From: Clostridia bacterium
GTDB taxonomy: Bacteria > Bacillota_E > RBS10-35 > JAJYVN01
Direction of reading: 5' to 3'
Length of the DNA stretch: 8,844 bases
Assembly: GCA_027335515.1 (NCBI GenBank)
Contig: DAHWHT010000174.1
Location: 1 to 8,844, forward strand
Shown: piece by piece, positions 6,051-8,844 of the stretch
Layout of the letters: every line of letters starts with the position of its first letter
Position numbering within the stretch: the first letter of the stretch is position 1
The notes under the pieces: generated by a model
What the model was told of the DNA's origin: nothing
Database searches by the model: none
The model's input: the letters and a program-made list of their open reading frames with translations, nothing else
Position numbers and translations under genes: made by a program

Positions 6051-7226
6051 ATGGACAACCCTTTCAACCCCAATCAACCGGCGGCTGCCCGATTCTTTGC
6101 CAACAGGGGAACCGAACAGCGGTGGTTGCGCATGCATACGCTGCCGAGCCTCTCCCCGGGCGGCGCTGGACCCCAGAACACCGCTATCCTGGGGCCTTGG
6201 GGAGTCGGTAAGACGAGTTTGGCCTATCGATTTCAGTCCATCACCCAAACAGCGGCCTTCCCGGTTGTGTCGGCGTTCTTCAGTTGCACCACAGGGTATG
6301 GCGACCTCCTTGGGTTTGCCGATGCCCTGCTGACTGCCATCGCCGACGAAATCCACTTGCGCAAAGACTGGCCCGAGCGGATTCGCGACGAAGTGTTGCA
6401 GTGGCGTGTGGATGTACACCTCCCCATCGTCCATGCCACGCGGCAAGCCTCACGCCAGGACCATACGATCAGCGCTGCCGAAGTACTGCGCCGCGGACTG
6501 CGGGAGATATGGGCTCGATTCTTGGCGGATCGCGGCGCAGGAGCGGTCATCATCTTGGACGACGTGCAGGCCCTGCAGACCATGGACGACCAAGCCTTGC
6601 TCATCCTGCGTGCGGTTTTCCAAGACCTGCACCTAGCTGGGGCTCGCTATGGTTTGCTGATAACCGGACCCTCCACGCTGTTTGAAGACATCCGAGATGT
6701 AGCTGAGCCGGTCACCCGCTTCTTTGAACGCATGAAGTTGGAACCTTTCACCCGCCGGGACCTTGCGGATGCCGTGCGCCAACCCCTGGAGGCGGTGGGG
6801 GCGGCATTCACTGTCCCCCAGTCTTTCCTGAACTGGCTGTGGGAGCAAACGAACGGCCACCCTTATTTTGTGTCTTTCATTATGCGCGGGATGGTCGCGG
6901 AAGCGGACGAGGGGCAGTGGAACACCCTTTCCCCTCCGCACGTCTCCAAGGCTTGGCCCGCAATCGCTGCCCGTTTGCATCAAGATCGGTTTGACGTGGA
7001 TTGGGGGGCCGCCACCCGCGGCGAGCGAGACATCCTACACCAAGTAGCCGCAAGTCCTCCGGGCGCACCCTTCCGCGCGGCAGAGTACCCCGGACTTAAC
7101 CGCGGATTGCTCAGCCGTTTGACCAAGAAGGGCTTGGTCGTGCGTTTGGAGCGCGGGGAATATGCGTTGTACCACCCTTTGTTCACTCAGTACGTGCAGA
7201 GATTGGCGGCCCCCGATGTTCACTGA
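6051..7226 (+). CDS. STAND/AAA-type P-loop ATPase with C-terminal winged helix
   Basis: The start is ATG 6051, with GGGAGG 9 nt upstream; the frame extends 36 codons further, but without a comparable site. The 391-residue protein opens with NPFNPN and FFANRGTE (3-22), the entry motif seen in Orc1/Cdc6-like and STAND ATPases. Walker A is GPWGVGKTS (48-56) and Walker B is VIILDD (166-171), followed by VQAL. A strand ending in LLITGPSTL (202-210) occupies the sensor-1 position. RFFERMKLEPFTRRDLADAVRQPL (223-246) is the usual start of the lid region. From about 322 to 384 a winged-helix fold is suggested (GERDILHQVA, then LNRGLLSRLTKKGLVVRLERGEYALYHP). No effector domain, transmembrane helix or repeat sensor is visible. 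Such ATPases act as regulatory or conflict-system switches, but the specific role is unknown. It stands alone on the plus strand and is convergent with the HEPN fragment 21 nt downstream. Confidence 0.9.
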   Translation: MDNPFNPNQPAAARFFANRGTEQRWLRMHTLPSLSPGGAGPQNTAILGPWGVGKTSLAYRFQSITQTAAFPVVSAFFSCTTGYGDLLGFADALLTAIADEIHLRKDWPERIRDEVLQWRVDVHLPIVHATRQASRQDHTISAAEVLRRGLREIWARFLADRGAGAVIILDDVQALQTMDDQALLILRAVFQDLHLAGARYGLLITGPSTLFEDIRDVAEPVTRFFERMKLEPFTRRDLADAVRQPLEAVGAAFTVPQSFLNWLWEQTNGHPYFVSFIMRGMVAEADEGQWNTLSPPHVSKAWPAIAARLHQDRFDVDWGAATRGERDILHQVAASPPGAPFRAAEYPGLNRGLLSRLTKKGLVVRLERGEYALYHPLFTQYVQRLAAPDVH

Positions 7227-7247
7227 GATTGCGCCGCCTCTTTTCGG

Positions 7248-7496
7248 TCACACGTCGACCGCGACGGCCGCGCGCACCATGGCCACGATGCCTTGTGCCG
7301 TTTCCAATGCTTCCTTGGCCTGCTCTTTCGTAACCGTCGTGTCCCCCGGGTAGCGCGGCTCGACGGCGAAATCCGTCAACCGTGCGCCCGCGTTGCCATA
7401 TGCCGGCAGAAACGCGGTGCCGATGTCCCTGTTCAGGGCGGACACGGCAAGCAGGAGTTCCAGAATAGAGGGCGGGCTCGCTGCCGTAACGCGCAC
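7248..7496 (-). pseudogene. HEPN-domain protein, C-terminal fragment
   Basis: The 82-residue frame matches the C-terminal half of HEPN-domain proteins: SILELLLAVSALNRDI corresponds to the helix after the HDLLELL motif, EPRYPGD matches the conserved TRYPDA-type segment, and TKEQAKEALETAQGIVAMV is the typical last helix. HEPN proteins are usually about 120-140 residues; the N-terminal helices are missing. The Rx4-6H RNase motif is absent and the fragment has no histidine at all. The GTG used here (7496) has no clear ribosome site. An ATG at 7555 with GGAG upstream opens another frame that overlaps it, so a frameshift may be involved, but that frame does not supply the missing HEPN helices either. 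No MNT nucleotidyltransferase partner is seen. It may instead be a short expressed protein, but decay is the simpler reading. Confidence 0.6.
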
Positions 7497-7615
7497 CCCG
7501 TCGCACCCCAGTCCACCGCCGGTGCTCCCGCGCCCGTCTCCAATGATCCGCTCATCTGCGACCCTCTCCTTCCAGGCCCTCCTTCCTCAAAGTCCACGGG
7601 CTATGGGACTACCCC

Positions 7616-7647
7616 CTGGCCGGCACTGAGGGAACGCTACCGGCCAG
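7616..7647 (-). terminator. Inverted repeat downstream of the zinc-ribbon gene
   Basis: CTGGCCGG (7616-7623) and CCGGCCAG (7640-7647) are perfect 8-bp complementary arms around a 16-nt loop, beginning 20 nt after the stop of the minus-strand zinc-ribbon gene. The position fits a transcription terminator, but no T-run follows on the minus strand and the loop is long, so confidence is low. Confidence 0.3.
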
Positions 7648-7667
7648 CACCTGTCCGTTCACTGGCG

Positions 7668-8390
7668 CTATCGCGCTAACTTCTCGCCACAGGATTGGCA
7701 GAATCGCCAACCGGGATGGCTGATCTTGGAGCCACACCAGGGACAGAAACCGGCGGCCGTCCGAGGTTGGGCCTTGGGGGATGGCGCCGCCTTCTTGGGT
7801 GCGGAAGACCCAGAACCGAGCCGGACGGCGGTGCCGGATCGGCCAAGGCGGGTGGTGGAGATGTGGCCCACGTCGGCAAGGGCCCTGAAGTGCTTGGTGG
7901 CGGCCGGGACGGACGCGCCAACGGCGGCCGCAAGGGAAGCCATCGTGACGGTGACTTCTCCGCCGGCCGCGGCGATGACGTCCTTAAGGTGTGCATGGAT
8001 GTTCGCACGCAGGGCCTGTGGCGTTTCGGGCGCGTCTGAGGCGGGGGCATCGATGGCGAACTGATCATCTTCGCACGGCTCGCCTGCGTCGGCCGTTTCG
8101 GGGGCCTCGGAATCGGTCGGTGCGGAGTCGTTGGGGGCGGGTGCGGCCATGGCCGGTGCGGCGATGCGGGTGCCGGCGAGTCCGGAACTGAGCTTGACCA
8201 GGCGGCCGTCGTCAAAGAAGCCACGGAGGTGTACGCGGAATGCGGGGACGGGGATGCCCATGGTGGCGGCGAGTTTTGCCGCGCTGATGGTGATGGGTTC
8301 TTGGGCTTCTTCGAGTCGGCGCAGGATCTCGGCCAGGATGCGGTCGGTGGGGCTTGCTTCGCCGATGATGGACGATTCTTCTTGTGCCAA
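7668..8390 (-). CDS. Tandem winged-helix protein with C-terminal zinc ribbon
   Basis: The start is TTG 8390, preceded by AGGAGG at a 7-nt spacing; longer readings have no such site. The 240-residue product is soluble. Residues about 15-78 and 128-191 form two winged-helix-like units that are clearly related: LAATMGIPVPAFRVHLRGFFDDG aligns with LAAAVGASVPAATKHFRALADVG, each followed by a wing ending in GT-x-R/V. They are joined by a long Ala/Pro/acidic linker (about 79-127). A second basic linker (KKAAPSPKAQPR) leads to a zinc ribbon with Cys216, Cys219, Cys231 and Cys234 (FCPWCG and FCQSCG). This looks like a DNA-binding regulator or nucleoid-type protein; no named family is recognised. Upstream DNA holds repeats that could be its own operators. 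The next minus-strand frame, the HEPN fragment, begins 171 nt downstream. Confidence 0.88.
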   Translation of the reverse strand: MAQEESSIIGEASPTDRILAEILRRLEEAQEPITISAAKLAATMGIPVPAFRVHLRGFFDDGRLVKLSSGLAGTRIAAPAMAAPAPNDSAPTDSEAPETADAGEPCEDDQFAIDAPASDAPETPQALRANIHAHLKDVIAAAGGEVTVTMASLAAAVGASVPAATKHFRALADVGHISTTRLGRSGTAVRLGSGSSAPKKAAPSPKAQPRTAAGFCPWCGSKISHPGWRFCQSCGEKLAR

Positions 8391-8397
8391 TGCGCAG

Positions 8398-8403
8398 CCT
8401 CCT
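8398..8403 (-). promoter_or_regulatory. Shine-Dalgarno that decides the TTG start of the zinc-ribbon gene
   Basis: AGGAGG on the minus strand, seven bases before TTG 8390. It rules out the 55-codon N-terminal extension, which has no domain similarity and reads through the repeat-rich upstream region. Confidence 0.75.
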
Positions 8404-8421
8404 GAAAGGTGGAATACACAC

Positions 8422-8450
8422 AGGGTACGGGAGCGGTTTTGCAAATGCAA
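8422..8450 (-). promoter_or_regulatory. Candidate promoter with overlapping palindrome for the zinc-ribbon gene
   Basis: On the minus strand a TTGCAT box (8445-8450) is followed after 17 nt by TACCCT (8422-8427), about 32 nt upstream of the TTG start. Spacing is ideal but both boxes match the consensus only partly. The inverted repeat TTGCA-AA-TGCAA (8439-8450) overlaps the -35 box, so a dimeric repressor could block transcription here. A TTGCAT box with 17-nt spacing also lies ahead of the ATPase gene (5969-5997). Confidence 0.3.
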
Positions 8451-8490
8451 TACGGAGCGAGGGAAGCCGCCTTCCCTATGTGCTTGGCAG

Positions 8491-8526
8491 CCGTTGATGC
8501 GCTCGGCGCCGTTGATGCGGTGCGCG
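8491..8526. repeat. 18-bp tandem direct repeat, two copies
   Basis: Two adjacent 18-bp units share an identical first 11 bases (CCGTTGATGCG at 8491-8501 and 8509-8519) and agree at 15 of 18 positions. The array is about 100 bp upstream of the TTG start of the tandem winged-helix gene. A repeat of about one and three-quarter helical turns upstream of a protein with two related DNA-binding domains fits an operator, though chance or coding origin is not excluded. Confidence 0.45.
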
Positions 8527-8715
8527 GATGGCGCGGGGACACCGTATGTCACCACCCCCCGGGGGGCCGACAGATGTGGTTGCCGAGGTGCGGAGGAGGC
8601 GGTAGGGCTTGGGAGTGGCTTTCAGGTCATCCCGCGTCCGCGGCGGTGACGAACCGCGCCTCGTCGTAGAGGGTCCCCACATCGCGTGGATTATGCGCAG
8701 GCGGAGGGTTGCCGC

Positions 8716-8844
8716 GTGACCCTTGCTCTGAGCACGTTTGGCGGCAAGGTCCGCGCTGCCAATTCGACACTGCCGAATACCCAGCCGGCATGCGCGCTTC
8801 GATCTGACGACCAACTCGACGGGGTGCAGATTGAACGCGACGAG
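8716..8844 (+). CDS. Possible start of a plus-strand gene running off the window
   Basis: GTG 8716 is preceded by GCGGAGGG with 7 nt spacing and opens a frame that stays open for 43 codons to the end of the window. The first residues read MTLALSTFGGKVRAANSTLP, later DDQLDGVQIERDE. About two thirds of third-codon positions are G or C, not distinct from background. No family is recognised. The ribosome site is the main support; a minus-strand frame also spans this stretch, so the call is tentative. Confidence 0.25.
   Translation, partial: MTLALSTFGGKVRAANSTLPNTQPACALRSDDQLDGVQIERDE

Larger units (their letters stand above)
8391..8715. other. Upstream region of the zinc-ribbon gene, rich in short symmetric repeats
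   Basis: No convincing gene is present; overlapping frames on both strands lack ribosome sites and recognisable motifs. Besides the promoter, palindrome and tandem repeat listed separately, it holds a hairpin GGGAAG-CCGC-CTTCCC (8461-8476) and a 12-bp palindrome CCCCCCGGGGGG (8555-8566), itself flanked by ACCAC (8551-8555) and GTGGT (8576-8580). A minus-strand frame ends NPRDVGTLYDEARFVTAADAG before a stop near 8627; it could be the tail of an unrecognised or decayed gene entering from the right, but evidence is thin. Confidence 0.4.

Noticed and set aside
7676..8542. 288-codon minus-strand frame over the zinc-ribbon gene
   Set aside because: It is Pro/Ser/Arg-rich nonsense typical of a shifted frame; the other frame has duplicated domains, four zinc-binding cysteines and a strong ribosome site.
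1..8844. CRISPR array, tRNA or rRNA genes
   Set aside because: No regularly spaced repeats of suitable length and no cloverleaf or rRNA-like stretches were seen on either strand.

Overview
The window looks like a stretch of chromosome from a high-GC bacterium. Start sites are preceded by strong Shine-Dalgarno motifs (GGAGGT or AGGAGG), and GTG and TTG starts are common. Together with a b6-type cytochrome b and an Asp-box lipoprotein, this suggests a Gram-positive-like thermophile, acidophile or soil lineage (for example Sulfobacillus/Symbiobacterium-type Bacillota, Chloroflexota or Actinomycetota). That placement is inference; there is no rRNA or other marker gene here.

Left part (1-5000). 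The last codons of a plus-strand gene end at 49. Everything else here is on the minus strand. A 705-residue secreted lipoprotein with thirteen Asp-box/BNR repeats (262-2379) lies downstream of a three-gene membrane operon. In transcription order that operon is a four-helix b6-type cytochrome b with both bis-histidine haem pairs (4993-4232), a 322-residue protein with one membrane helix at each end that I read as a highly diverged, insertion-bearing subunit IV (4077-3109), and a 91-residue two-helix protein overlapping it by 11 nt (3119-2844). No Rieske protein, cytochrome c or oxidase gene is in view. In sampled lines the cytochrome b gene is clearly less GC-rich (about 50%) than the lipoprotein gene (about 70%).

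Middle part (5000-6050). This is gene-poor and looks like a graveyard. It holds an internally deleted, truncated DUF4338 (DruA-like) remnant, possible insertion-sequence scraps, and a perfect 8-bp inverted repeat upstream of the cytochrome b gene that could be an operator.

Right part (6050-8844). This has an accessory or defence-like flavour. It contains a 391-residue STAND/AAA-type P-loop ATPase with a C-terminal winged helix (plus strand). Convergent to it is a HEPN-domain C-terminal fragment without catalytic motif. Next is a 240-residue protein with two duplicated winged-helix domains and a C-terminal zinc ribbon, read from a TTG start. The DNA upstream of that TTG carries a promoter-like pair, a TTGCA/TGCAA palindrome, a 6-bp hairpin and an 18-bp tandem repeat, suggesting autoregulation. 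A weakly supported plus-strand gene may begin at 8716 and run off the window.
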